A DNA stretch of 32,911 bases from Singulisphaera sp. (GTDB taxonomy: Bacteria; Planctomycetota; Planctomycetia; Isosphaerales; Isosphaeraceae): NCBI GenBank assembly GCA_027451445.1, contig DAIDJG010000325.1, positions 1-32,911 of the forward strand, given 5' to 3'. The position numbers were made by a program, and so were the translations under genes. Shown here one piece after another: positions 15,759-24,014 of the stretch (positions are counted from its first letter, which is position 1; every line of letters starts with the position of its first letter). The notes beneath the pieces are model-generated. The model saw only the letters and a list, made by a program, of their open reading frames with translations. It was not told the origin of the DNA and did no database searches.

Positions 15759-17255
15759 ATGTGCCGTGCTGTTCTCCTCGCGCTCGCGCTGGCTCCTCTC
15801 TCGGTCCTCCGCGCTGAGGAACCTTCCCGGCCGGCCCTGGGCGTCTTCGACCAGGCGACCGATGTCGGCGTCGTCGAGTTGAAAGGCACCTCCGCGTACG
15901 ACGCCACCACGCGTGTCTACCGCGTCACCGGCAGCGGGTACAACATCTGGTTCGATCACGATGCGTTTCAGTTCCTCTCGAAAAAGACGGCCGGCGACCT
16001 GGTCTTTCAGATGGACGCGGCCTGGGTCGGTGAAGGCAAGGATCCCCATCGTAAGGCCTGCGCGATGGTTCGGCAGAGCCTTGATGCCGACTCGCCCTAC
16101 GTGGACATCGCGGTGCACGGCGACGGCCTCATCGAGATGCAGTTCCGCACCCAGAAAGGGGGCACCACCTCCGGCGCACGCACACCGGTCAAGGCGCCGG
16201 CGACGGTGAAGCTCGAGCGCGATGGCGACATCTTCACCGCCTCCGTCTCCAAGGACGGCGGCCCGTTCCAACCGATCGGGGCCTGGTCGGTCCCGATGCC
16301 GGACCCCGTCTACACAGGAATCGCTGTCAGTGCGCACAACGCCAAGACCCTCGAGACAGCGCTCGTCTCCAACCTGTCGCTGACCGAGCGGCCGGTCGCC
16401 CAGGGGACGAAACGGGTCCAGGAGACCACTCTGGAGACCCTGACCGTCGCGACCGGCGAGCGGAAGGTCGTCTACCGTAACAAGAGCCGGTTCGAGGCCC
16501 CCAACTGGTCGCCCGATGGCCGCCTGTTCTACATCAACGGCGACGGCCGCATCTGGACGCTGCCCACGGCCGGCGGCGAGCTCTCAGCGCTCAACACCGG
16601 AGTCGCCACCCGTTGCAACAACGACCACGGCCTCACGGCCGATGGCAAGTGGCTGGCAATCAGCTCCGGCGGCGGCCGGGAAGGCTCGCGAATCTACGTT
16701 GCGCCCGCCGCTGGCGGCGATGCCCGGCTGGTAACCCCGGAGGGCCCATCGTACTGGCACGGCTGGTCGCCCGACAGCAAAACCCTTGTCTACTGTGCTC
16801 AGCGGAACGGGAACTTCGATATCTACACGATCCCCGCCGACGGCGGCGACGAGACGCGCCTTACCGACGCCGAAGGCCTCGACGACGGCCCGGAATACAC
16901 CCCAGACGGTGGCCTGATCTACTTCCATTCCGAGCGCACCGACGTGCCCAAGATCTGGCGCATGAAGCCCGACGGCACCGGCCAGGAGCAACTCACCTTC
17001 GATGAGGCGTACGCCGACTGGTTCCCCCACCCGTCCCCCGACGGGCAGTGGGTCGTGTTCCTTTCCTATGAAAAAAGTGTCAAAGGGCATCCGGCGAACC
17101 AGAACGTGGTCCTTCGCCTGATGCCGCTCGCTGGCGGCAAGCCGAAGGTCATCGCCACCCTCTTTGGAGGACAAGGGACGCTGAACGTGCCGTCGTGGTC
17201 GCCGGACAGCAAACAGATCGCGTTCGTGTCGTATCGACACGTCCAGGCGCCGTGA
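15759..17255 (+). CDS. Secreted TolB-like beta-propeller protein
   Basis: Exported protein of 498 residues. The ATG at 15759 is preferred over upstream codons because AAGGA lies just before it and the protein then begins with a signal peptide (MCRAVLLALALAPLSVLRAEE). Residues 20-215 form a concanavalin/DUF1349-like beta-sandwich (VTGSGYNIWFDHDAFQF, VFQMDAAWVG). Residues 240-490 hold about five WD40-like PD40 repeats typical of TolB: APNWSPDGRLFYINGDGRIW, HGWSPDSKTLVYC, GPEYTPDGGLIYFHSER, HPSPDGQWVVFLSYEK and VPSWSPDSKQIAFVS. Such proteins are periplasmic or surface-located and may bind ligands or glycans; no enzymatic residues are seen. Transcribed alone, divergent from the amidohydrolase gene. 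Confidence 0.86.
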   Translation: MCRAVLLALALAPLSVLRAEEPSRPALGVFDQATDVGVVELKGTSAYDATTRVYRVTGSGYNIWFDHDAFQFLSKKTAGDLVFQMDAAWVGEGKDPHRKACAMVRQSLDADSPYVDIAVHGDGLIEMQFRTQKGGTTSGARTPVKAPATVKLERDGDIFTASVSKDGGPFQPIGAWSVPMPDPVYTGIAVSAHNAKTLETALVSNLSLTERPVAQGTKRVQETTLETLTVATGERKVVYRNKSRFEAPNWSPDGRLFYINGDGRIWTLPTAGGELSALNTGVATRCNNDHGLTADGKWLAISSGGGREGSRIYVAPAAGGDARLVTPEGPSYWHGWSPDSKTLVYCAQRNGNFDIYTIPADGGDETRLTDAEGLDDGPEYTPDGGLIYFHSERTDVPKIWRMKPDGTGQEQLTFDEAYADWFPHPSPDGQWVVFLSYEKSVKGHPANQNVVLRLMPLAGGKPKVIATLFGGQGTLNVPSWSPDSKQIAFVSYRHVQAP

Positions 17256-17294
17256 GGCGAGACGTACTCGAAAAGGCGCGCTATTGGGAGTGGC

Positions 17295-17300
17295 TATAAT
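17295..17300 (+). promoter_or_regulatory. Candidate -10 box
   Basis: A consensus TATAAT, preceded by TGGC, lies about 145 bases upstream of the small membrane-protein gene at 17447. No good -35 is found 16-18 bases upstream. Confidence 0.35.
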
Positions 17301-17446
17301 GGGGTGAACGCGTCGTCGTCCGAAAGGCATTCGTCCGATGTCCCCGCGACGGGTCAATAATCTGCCGCCGGTAGCGAAGACCGAACAGGGACCGTCTGGC
17401 TCGAACAGCGGGAATCGAGCGACACCATAATTCTGGGAGCGCCGTG

Positions 17447-17731
17447 ATGATCCTCTACAAGACCGAATACCAATCGGGCAGACGGGTTCGGATCGGACGG
17501 AATTACGCCGGTCTCCGGGCACTCGTTGGCATTCTGCTCGACCTTGCCGTCGCCCTTGTCTTCGGGATCGTCGGGCTCGCCATCCGGCTCGTTCGGTGGG
17601 TCCTGGTGACGGCCTGCCGATTCGTTGTGGGCTTACTCGCCCTGCCGTTTCGGGTCGCCCGTGCTGTCTCCGATGGCTTCAGACGCAGGGCCGTCGCCAA
17701 ACCAGCCTGGGTGTTGGCCGACGAATTGTGA
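17447..17731 (+). CDS. Small two-helix membrane protein
   Basis: Protein of 94 residues. Start ATG at 17447, preceded by GGGAG (17435-17439) at 7-base spacing; a GTG one codon earlier is possible. The sequence has a basic N-terminal segment (SGRRVRIGRNYAGLR), a hydrophobic stretch of about 48 residues (LVGILLDLAVALVFGIVGLAIRL then VRWVLVTACRFVVGLLALPF) that would form two helices, and a basic amphipathic end (RVARAVSDGFRRRAVAKP). No family recognised and no neighbour on the same strand close enough to suggest an operon. Confidence 0.55.
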   Translation: MILYKTEYQSGRRVRIGRNYAGLRALVGILLDLAVALVFGIVGLAIRLVRWVLVTACRFVVGLLALPFRVARAVSDGFRRRAVAKPAWVLADEL

Positions 17732-17766
17732 CGCCCAGTAAGCCTGGCGCGCGGGAACGCTCGGTT

Positions 17767-18330
17767 TTAGGAAAGGTCGGTGTCGACTGACCGAAGTCCG
17801 ATAACTCCATCGATGCTCGTCCGGTTCTTCTGAGCCCTGTAGGCAGCCACGGCCTCCGGCCCTTTGTGCTCGACCCAGTCCACCAGTTGCGTCCGTTCTC
17901 CCTTGTACTCGTAACGCGGCACCGCGTAGCCGCACGAATCCGCGATCCTGTCCACATCCACGATGATCAGCGAGCGCGCACCCGGGTGTTCCGTGAACGG
18001 AGCGATGAGATCGTCCCAACCCGGCTCGCCCACCTCGACGACGCGACCCCGACCGTAGAGCCGCAAAATGAGCGGTCGTCCGTCGAAGGCACAGAACATG
18101 ATCGTGATCCGGCCGTTTTGCCGGAGATGGGCCACGGTCTCGATGCCGCTGCCTGTCAAATCGAGATAGGCCACCGTGTTCGGTCCGAGGACACGGAACG
18201 TGTCCAGCCCCTTCGGTGAGACATTGAGGTGGCCGTCCGGTGAGTCGGGAGCGGTTCCGACGAAAAAGACGTGCTGCCGCTTGATGAACGCCAACAGATG
18301 GTCATCCAACCGCTCGTAAATCTTGCCCAT
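17767..18330 (-). CDS. Pyridoxamine 5'-phosphate oxidase (PPOX) family protein
   Basis: Flavin-binding split-barrel protein of 187 residues. The ATG at 18330 is preceded by GAGAGAGG at suitable spacing and starts the family pattern MGKIYERLDDHLLAFIKRQHVFFVGTA. Further marks are DGHLNVSPKGLD, TVAYLDLTGSGIETVAHLRQNGRITIMFCAFDG (the beta-barrel with the FMN-phosphate contacts) and RLYGRGRVV. The extended C-terminus (SCGYAVPRYEYKGERTQLVDW) is typical of the general-stress or FMN-binding PPOX subgroup rather than of true PdxH. The substrate is unknown; an FMN- or heme-linked redox role is likely. It is a single-gene unit, convergent with the small membrane-protein gene. Confidence 0.87.
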   Translation of the reverse strand: MGKIYERLDDHLLAFIKRQHVFFVGTAPDSPDGHLNVSPKGLDTFRVLGPNTVAYLDLTGSGIETVAHLRQNGRITIMFCAFDGRPLILRLYGRGRVVEVGEPGWDDLIAPFTEHPGARSLIIVDVDRIADSCGYAVPRYEYKGERTQLVDWVEHKGPEAVAAYRAQKNRTSIDGVIGLRSVDTDLS

Positions 18331-18648
18331 CGCCACCTCTCTCCCTTTACCGATCCGACGATGAGGGCGCGGCAACCCCAATTCGGGCCACAGGGGTCAA
18401 CGCCGATTCAGAGGACGTCATCTTGGCAAAGGGTCGCGCGGATGTCGAACCGGTTCCTCAAACTTCATGCCTGTGCGAGTCGAAAGTCGCCCCCAGGGAA
18501 TCTTTACGCACACCGTCGAGCGCCCCAGTCAGTCATGGCCGCAACGCGCCGGCTGCGATAAACTCAAGTCATTGTCGCCGCGACGATTCCAGGATGAAGC
18601 GACATGCTGTTGGGACGCCGGCGCGGCGATCGATCTCAGGAGCCAGTG
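18331..18648. other. Divergent intergenic region
   Basis: About 320 bases between the PPOX gene (minus) and the antitoxin gene (plus). Short open frames cross it without ribosome binding sites or family signal. GATAAACT (18559-18566) could be a -10 for the toxin-antitoxin operon; otherwise nothing is recognised. Confidence 0.4.
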
Positions 18649-18891
18649 ATGACGAAAACGCTTTACGGCAAAGTCCACGGGAAAACGATCGAGCTAGACG
18701 AGGATCTCGGCGTCGCGGAGGGTCAGGCGGTCGCGGTGCAGATCACGATCGTGGAACCAGCCCTGAAGTGGGGTGATGGTATCCTTCGCTCAGCGGGCGG
18801 CTGGGTGGATTATCCAGAAATGGATGCCATTATGGAGACGATTTACCAAGACCGGAAACTGGAGCGGCGGCCGCAGTTGGAGAACGAATGA
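18649..18891 (+). CDS. Antitoxin of a VapBC-type pair
   Basis: Protein of 80 residues upstream of and overlapping a PIN-domain toxin gene. The ATG at 18649 follows AGGAG (18638-18642) by 6 bases. The N-terminal half, [22 protein letters not shown] then [11 protein letters not shown], has the short beta-strand pattern of AbrB-like or AF2212-like antitoxins that bind DNA as dimers. The C-terminal part ([25 protein letters not shown]) is the helical, charged tail that would neutralise the toxin. In toxin-antitoxin pairs of this sort the complex represses its own promoter. Assignment rests on gene context more than on sequence. Confidence 0.75.
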   Translation: MTKTLYGKVHGKTIELDEDLGVAEGQAVAVQITIVEPALKWGDGILRSAGGWVDYPEMDAIMETIYQDRKLERRPQLENE

Positions 18892-19286
18892 GTCACTTGC
18901 TCGACACCAACATCTGCGTGGCTCATTTTCGACGTCCTGGCGGGTTGGCGCACCGATTCATGCAATACGGCGGCGGTCTCTTCGTTCCCACCATCGTGTT
19001 AGGCGAACTCTATGCCGGAGCGTATCACACCACGTCCCCAGGACCCTTGCACCAGAAAATTACCGATCTCCTCAACGATGTTCATGTCTTGGACTTCGAC
19101 CTTTCCTGCGCGGAGCAGTTCGGAAGGATCCGCGGTAGCTTGCTCCAACGAGGCATTTCGGTGCCAATTCCAGACTTAATGATTGCCGCGGTGGCTCTAG
19201 TTCATAACTTGACCCTCGTAACCCACAATACGGCGGACTTTCACAACGTCCCCGGCCTTCGACTGGTGGATTGGCTCGCTCGTTGA
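18888..19286 (+). CDS. vapC: PIN-domain toxin, VapC-like ribonuclease
   Basis: Ribonuclease toxin of 132 residues. The PIN-domain metal ligands are all present: Asp6 (SHLLDTNIC), Glu40 (VLGELYAG), Asp96 (PIPDLMIAA) and Asp117 ([10 protein letters not shown]). VapC toxins cut tRNA or rRNA with magnesium or manganese and stop translation until bound by the antitoxin. Its ATG overlaps the antitoxin stop as ATGA (18888-18891), the normal order and coupling for such pairs. Length is usual and no key residue is missing, so it is probably active. Next downstream is the P-type ATPase fusion, 25 bases away. Confidence 0.92.
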   Translation: MSHLLDTNICVAHFRRPGGLAHRFMQYGGGLFVPTIVLGELYAGAYHTTSPGPLHQKITDLLNDVHVLDFDLSCAEQFGRIRGSLLQRGISVPIPDLMIAAVALVHNLTLVTHNTADFHNVPGLRLVDWLAR

Positions 19287-19311
19287 GCCCGACGGAGATT
19301 CTTCCAAGACC

Positions 19312-22300
19312 ATGCACCGCGAATACCACCCCGATCAGATGGGCCTTGGCCCTCCCTCCCACGGGGACCACCACCATGATGACCACCACGATCACGACCA
19401 CGCAGCCGAGCTGCGCACATTGATCGCGACCACCGTCGTGGTGGGGCTCCTGCTCGCGGCTGACCAGTTCCTGGCATTCACGATGCCCGCGTCGCGGTAT
19501 CCGTTCGGAATCTCGCTTGCGCTGCTCGCGGCGGTGATCGGCGGCGGCCGGATCGTGTTTCTGGCCCTGGCGGCGCTGTTCGAAGGCCGGATCGGGGCCG
19601 ATATCGCGCTGGCGGTCGCGTGCGTGGCGGCAGCGCTGCTGCGCGAATACTTCGTCGCGGCCGAGGTGGTGTTCATCGCGCTGGTTGGCGAATGCCTCGA
19701 GGCGTTCACGTTCGGCCGAGCCCAGAGGGCGATCCAGAAGCTGCTCGAATATCGACCCCGCACAGCACGCGTCCTGCGCGACGGTGAAGAGGTTGAGATC
19801 CCGGCCGAAGGCGTCGCGGTGGGCGACTTTCTTGTCGTCCGACCGGGCGAGCGGATCGCGGCTGACGGCACCGTGAGCGCGGGGCGGTCGGCGGTCGACC
19901 AGGCGATCCTGACGGGTGAGAGCCTCCCCGTCGATAAAGGGGAAGGCGACCCGGTCTCCGCGGGCACGATTAATCAGTTTGGCCGGCTGGAAGTCCGCGT
20001 CGAGAAGGTCGGTGCCCAGACGACGATGGGCCGCGTGATCCGCCTGCTGACGGACGCGCAGAAGCAGAAGGCCCCCCTGGAGCGAACCGCCGACCGCTAC
20101 GCCCGGCTGTTTCTGCCCGCCGTCCTGACGGCCGCGACCGTCGTATTCCTGTTCACCAACGCCACCGGCCTCTGGACCTGGGTCCGAGGCGGTGCGCGGC
20201 CGATTGTGGATGTGATGCCGAGTCTCGCCGTGCTGGTCGTCGCCTGCCCTTGCGCCCTGGTGCTCGCGACCCCCGCCGCCGTGCTCGCTGCGACGGCCCG
20301 CCTCGCCCGACGTGGGGTGCTTGTCAAGGGAGGCGCCGCACTCGAACTGCTCGCGCATATTGATACCATCGCCTTCGACAAGACCGGCACCCTCACCGAA
20401 GGCCAGCCCGAGCTGGCCGACCGTGTTCCCTTCAACGGCATCAGCCAGGATGACCTGCTGCGCCTCGCCGCAGCCGCCGAGCGGCCGAGCGAGCATCCAC
20501 TGGCGCGGCTGCTCGTGCGCGAGGCGAATTCACTCAACCTCGCGCTCCCCGAGGTCGCCGACTTCCAGGCGCAGCCCGGGGCCGGAATTGCCACGACGCT
20601 CCGCGACGGGGACACCGTTCGCCACGTCCTGGTCGGTAACCTGCGCCTGTTTCGCGAGCGCGGAGTGCCGACACCTCCGGAAGTCGAGGCAACTCTCGGC
20701 GCGCTCGATGCGGCGGGTCAGACGGCCTTGCTCGTGGCCGTCGACGGCAAGATCGCGGGTGTCATCGGTGCCCGCGACCGAGTGCGACCCGAAGCCTTCG
20801 ACATCATCCACGACCTCAAACAGCTCGGTCTGAAAGATTTGACCATCCTTACCGGCGATCGCGCCGCTCCGGCCGGAGTGGTGGCCCGGAAGGTCCAGAT
20901 CCAGAACGTGGAGACCGAGCTCACGCCGGCGGACAAGGCCGGGTGGATCCGCCGGCGCAAGGACGAAGGCCGCATCGTGGCGATGGTCGGCGACGGTATC
21001 AACGACGCCCCTGCCCTTGCCCTGGCCGACGTGGGGGTCGCGGTCGCCGCTGCCGGGGCCGACGTCTCGGCCGAGGCCGGCTCGGTTGTGCTGATGAGCG
21101 AGCCGCTGGAGCCGTTGCCGGGCGCAATCACCCTGGCGCGGCAGGCCGTGCGGGTGATCCGCCAGAACATCCTCCTCTTCGCGTTCGGGCTCAACGGCCT
21201 CGCGATCGCGCTGGCGGGACTCCGCGTGCTCGGACCGGTCGCGGCGGCGATCTTCCACCAGGTCGGCTCGCTGCTCGTGCTGTTGAATGCGATGCGCCTG
21301 CTCGGCTTCGAACGTTGGCGCGAGTCGAGGCTCGCCCACGCGTTCGACCGGATCACCACGACCTGCCGGCGCTGCTGGCCGAGCGATCCGGTCGGCTGGT
21401 CCTGGACGCATCGCCGCCGGTTGATCCAGTGGAGTTTGGGGATTCTGCTCCTGGCCTATCTCAGCTCGGGTGTGGTGGTGGTGGGCCCCGAGCAGGTCGG
21501 CGTCCTGAAGCGCTCGGGACGCTACCAGGCCCCCCTGCTCTGCCCCGGTCTGCACGTGCGGCTGCCGTACCCCTGGGAGTCGGTGACCCAGGTCGAGCCC
21601 GACACCATGCGCGTGGCCCGGATCGGATCGACGGGGCCGGCCACAAATCCACGCGGGCCGATCGCCTGGAGCGCGACGCACGGAACCCGTCGCGACGAGT
21701 CGTCACTCTTCTTCACGGGGGACGAGAACCTCGTCGAACTATCGGGCGTGGTCGAATACCACTACTCCGAGGACGGTGTGCCCGACCTGCTCTTCGGCGT
21801 GGCGAGGATTGAGGACGGTGTGAGCGCCGCGGCCGAAGGCGTGTTTCGCGAGGCCGTGGGCCGGGCGCCGCTGGAGGCGATCCTGGTCGGACCCCGCCGG
21901 GACTTCGAGGCCGACGTCGAGCGTCAGTTGCGCACGAGGCTCGCCGCGACTGGCCTGCGCGTGGTGGTCGACCGCGTACGCGTAATCGACGCCCACCCCC
22001 CGCGCGAGGTGGTCCCGGCCTATCGCGATGTCTCCGCGGCCGTCTCCGACGTCGCCCGGCTCAAGAACGACGCCGAGGCCTTCGCCGCCGAACGCCACTG
22101 GTCGGGCCTCGCCGACGCCCAGGGGCGCCGCGACGTTGCCCAGGCCACACGCGACCGGTTGAAGCTTCGCGCCGAGGGCGAAAGCAAGGCGTTCGCCGCC
22201 CGCCAGTCGGCTCACACAGCCCGACCTGACCTGACCGAGTTCCGGCTCCTGTGGAACACCCTGGCTACCGCGTTCGCCGGTCGTCCGAAGTTGATCCTCG

Positions 22301-22413
22301 ACCCCCGCGCCGCGGGGCGCCGGCATATCTGGCTCGCCGATCCGGAGAAGATGGGGCTGGGGAAGTTGCTGGCGCCGGAGATGTCGGGGGTGCCATTGGA
22401 GCCAGAGGATTGA
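19312..22413 (+). CDS. P1B-type heavy-metal ATPase fused to an HflK-like SPFH domain
   Basis: Membrane protein of 1033 residues joining two systems. Residues 17-30 are a His/Asp cluster (HGDHHHDDHHDHDH), a likely metal-binding tail in place of an HMA domain. The pump follows: helices from about 34, actuator loop TGES (201-204), metal-path CPC (312-314), phosphorylation site DKTGT (356-360), HP motif (395-396), hinge GDGINDAP (560-567), and last helices to about 665. After a basic linker, a helix at about 706-724 leads to an SPFH domain with PEQVGVL, PGLHVRLPYPWESV and the HflK mark FTGDENLVELSGVVEYHY, then a charged coiled coil with PPREVVPAYRDV. HflK normally acts with HflC to modulate the FtsH protease. 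Both halves look intact in one frame. Start: ATG at 19312. Likely zinc or related divalent export; substrate unproven. Confidence 0.93.
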   Translation: MHREYHPDQMGLGPPSHGDHHHDDHHDHDHAAELRTLIATTVVVGLLLAADQFLAFTMPASRYPFGISLALLAAVIGGGRIVFLALAALFEGRIGADIALAVACVAAALLREYFVAAEVVFIALVGECLEAFTFGRAQRAIQKLLEYRPRTARVLRDGEEVEIPAEGVAVGDFLVVRPGERIAADGTVSAGRSAVDQAILTGESLPVDKGEGDPVSAGTINQFGRLEVRVEKVGAQTTMGRVIRLLTDAQKQKAPLERTADRYARLFLPAVLTAATVVFLFTNATGLWTWVRGGARPIVDVMPSLAVLVVACPCALVLATPAAVLAATARLARRGVLVKGGAALELLAHIDTIAFDKTGTLTEGQPELADRVPFNGISQDDLLRLAAAAERPSEHPLARLLVREANSLNLALPEVADFQAQPGAGIATTLRDGDTVRHVLVGNLRLFRERGVPTPPEVEATLGALDAAGQTALLVAVDGKIAGVIGARDRVRPEAFDIIHDLKQLGLKDLTILTGDRAAPAGVVARKVQIQNVETELTPADKAGWIRRRKDEGRIVAMVGDGINDAPALALADVGVAVAAAGADVSAEAGSVVLMSEPLEPLPGAITLARQAVRVIRQNILLFAFGLNGLAIALAGLRVLGPVAAAIFHQVGSLLVLLNAMRLLGFERWRESRLAHAFDRITTTCRRCWPSDPVGWSWTHRRRLIQWSLGILLLAYLSSGVVVVGPEQVGVLKRSGRYQAPLLCPGLHVRLPYPWESVTQVEPDTMRVARIGSTGPATNPRGPIAWSATHGTRRDESSLFFTGDENLVELSGVVEYHYSEDGVPDLLFGVARIEDGVSAAAEGVFREAVGRAPLEAILVGPRRDFEADVERQLRTRLAATGLRVVVDRVRVIDAHPPREVVPAYRDVSAAVSDVARLKNDAEAFAAERHWSGLADAQGRRDVAQATRDRLKLRAEGESKAFAARQSAHTARPDLTEFRLLWNTLATAFAGRPKLILDPRAAGRRHIWLADPEKMGLGKLLAPEMSGVPLEPED
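22370..22413 (+). repeat. Direct repeat, left copy (3' end of the ATPase-HflK gene)
   Basis: The last 44 bases of the ATPase-HflK gene, coding LAPEMSGVPLEPED and stop. They recur at 23202-23245 with 38 of 44 bases identical and no gaps. Confidence 0.85.
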
Positions 22414-22434
22414 ATGGGCCGCCCTGAGCCCATT
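22413..22434. terminator. Hairpin between convergent genes
   Basis: AATGGGC (22413-22419) and GCCCATT (22428-22434) pair perfectly around an 8-base loop. The hairpin begins in the TGA of the plus-strand ATPase fusion and runs into the stop codon of the minus-strand DUF5615 gene, so it could end both transcripts. No T-run follows. Confidence 0.45.
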
Positions 22435-22806
22435 ACGGAGTTCCAGGCGAGTCGATGCCTCGAATGCGGACTTGCGACTCGTCCACAACCCAGAGGCATC
22501 CCGACAACGGCTCGATAGCAAGCAAAGGCAGGATACGGCTCACTAGGCGCGTCAGGCTGGTGATCGTCTGAAGTACGGGCCGCAGGACGATAATGCCATG
22601 ATAATTCGCAGGCGGATATGTGCGAATGTCCGCAAAATCAAGATCGAGTGTGATGATTATGCGGCCCTCCGCTAGGCAAACACTGGCGATGTGCCCGTCA
22701 GGCCTCCCTGCCATCTTTTGTTCGGGAACGGTGAGAGCGTCGTGGCCGTGTTGTCGCAGTAGGTCCGCCACTTCCACGGGAAGGTTCTCATCGACCTTGA
22801 ACAACA

Positions 22807-22807
<1 letters not shown>
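22433..22807 (-). CDS. DUF5615 family PIN-like toxin
   Basis: Protein of 124 residues of the DUF5615 (Mut7-C/PIN-like) family, the presumed toxin of DUF433-DUF5615 pairs. The N-terminal MLFKVDENLPVEVADLLRQHGHDALTV carries the first acidic pair (Asp6, Glu7). GRPDGHIASVCLAEGRIIITLDLDFADI supplies Asp37, Asp55 and Asp57, matching the PIN-type acidic cluster of the family. An RNase role is inferred from the fold; substrates are not known to me. Its ATG overlaps the stop of the upstream DUF433 gene by one base (TGATG), so it is translationally coupled. It is convergent with the ATPase fusion. Confidence 0.85.
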
Positions 22808-23196
<389 letters not shown>

Positions 23197-23201
23197 TTAG
23201 T

Positions 23202-23245
23202 TGGCGCCGGAGATGTCAGCGGTGGCGTCGGAGCCGGAGGATTGA
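23202..23245 (+). pseudogene. Remnant of a second ATPase-HflK 3' end (right copy of the direct repeat)
   Basis: Reads LAPEMSAVASEPED plus TGA in one frame, against LAPEMSGVPLEPED plus TGA at the end of the ATPase-HflK protein. 38 of 44 bases match without gaps. Just before it the frame has an in-frame TAG and no further similarity, so only the last 15 codons survive. It is separated from the intact gene end by the DUF433-DUF5615 pair. Confidence 0.8.
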
Positions 23246-23291
23246 TGGAGATAGTCACAGTTGATCTGTTTGTTCATGGGAGGTGTCTCTG

Positions 23292-23975
23292 ATGGCAACC
23301 GTCTTCGAACCCCGCGCGGCTGCGAAAGAGGATGAATCGCGTCTGCTCTTCCACAACGTGAGCTGGGACGAGTATGAGGCGATCCTACGCATCGTGGGCA
23401 CCCGTCACGTGCGCGTGACCTACGACCGGGGAGACCTTGAAATCATGACGAAGTCGCAGGGTCACGAGCGCTACAAGAAGCTCATCGGCTGGATGATCGA
23501 GAGCCTAACCGCCGTGCTGGAAATTCCGTGCGAGGCGGCGGGTGAGACCACCTGGCGCAAGAAGGCCAAGGAACGGGGACTAGAGGCGGATGAATCGTAT
23601 TACACTTTGAATGCCGAACTTGTCGAATGCCGCGACGTTGACCTTGAGGTTGATCCACCCCCCGACCTGACGATCGAAGTCGAAATCTCGCAGAGCGTTC
23701 TCGACCGGATTGCCATCTACGCCGCGCTCGGCGTTCCCGAGATCTGGCGGTATGACGGCGAGACCCTCCACGTGGAATGCCTTTCGGAGGATGGCAAGTA
23801 CTTAACGGTCCCAACGAGCCCGAGCTTCCCGTTCCTTCCCATGGAGGAGGTCGCTGCCTGGCTCCAACGCTCTGATCACCTTGGCCAGAGCCTGTTGCGC
23901 CGGCAGTTCCTGCACTGGGTACGCGAGACACTGGTGCCTCTGTACCAAGTATGGCGCGCGGCGAATTCCCATTAA
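23292..23975 (+). CDS. Uma2 family restriction endonuclease-like protein, copy 1
   Basis: Protein of 227 residues in the Uma2 (DUF820) family, PD-(D/E)xK nuclease-like, strongly expanded in cyanobacteria and planctomycetes, with function largely unknown. ATG at 23292 is preferred over the GTG at 23283 because GGGAGG precedes it. Marks in order: NVSWDEYEAILRIVG, RVTYDRGDLEIMTKSQGHERYKKLIGWMIE, and the core PPDLTIEVEIS with Asp125, Glu129 and Glu131, then AIYAALGVPEIWRYDG. The lysine of the canonical motif is not obvious, as often in these groups. It is followed 39 bases later by a paralog. Confidence 0.87.
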   Translation: MATVFEPRAAAKEDESRLLFHNVSWDEYEAILRIVGTRHVRVTYDRGDLEIMTKSQGHERYKKLIGWMIESLTAVLEIPCEAAGETTWRKKAKERGLEADESYYTLNAELVECRDVDLEVDPPPDLTIEVEISQSVLDRIAIYAALGVPEIWRYDGETLHVECLSEDGKYLTVPTSPSFPFLPMEEVAAWLQRSDHLGQSLLRRQFLHWVRETLVPLYQVWRAANSH

Positions 23976-24014
23976 CGCAATCGCTCGGGCTTACTCGATC
24001 AGGAGCGTTCCCTC

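Noticed and set aside
19072-20496. Minus-strand 474-codon frame opposite the P-type ATPase
   Set aside because: Overlaps the ATPase catalytic region, which has every expected motif; the antisense protein has no recognisable domain.
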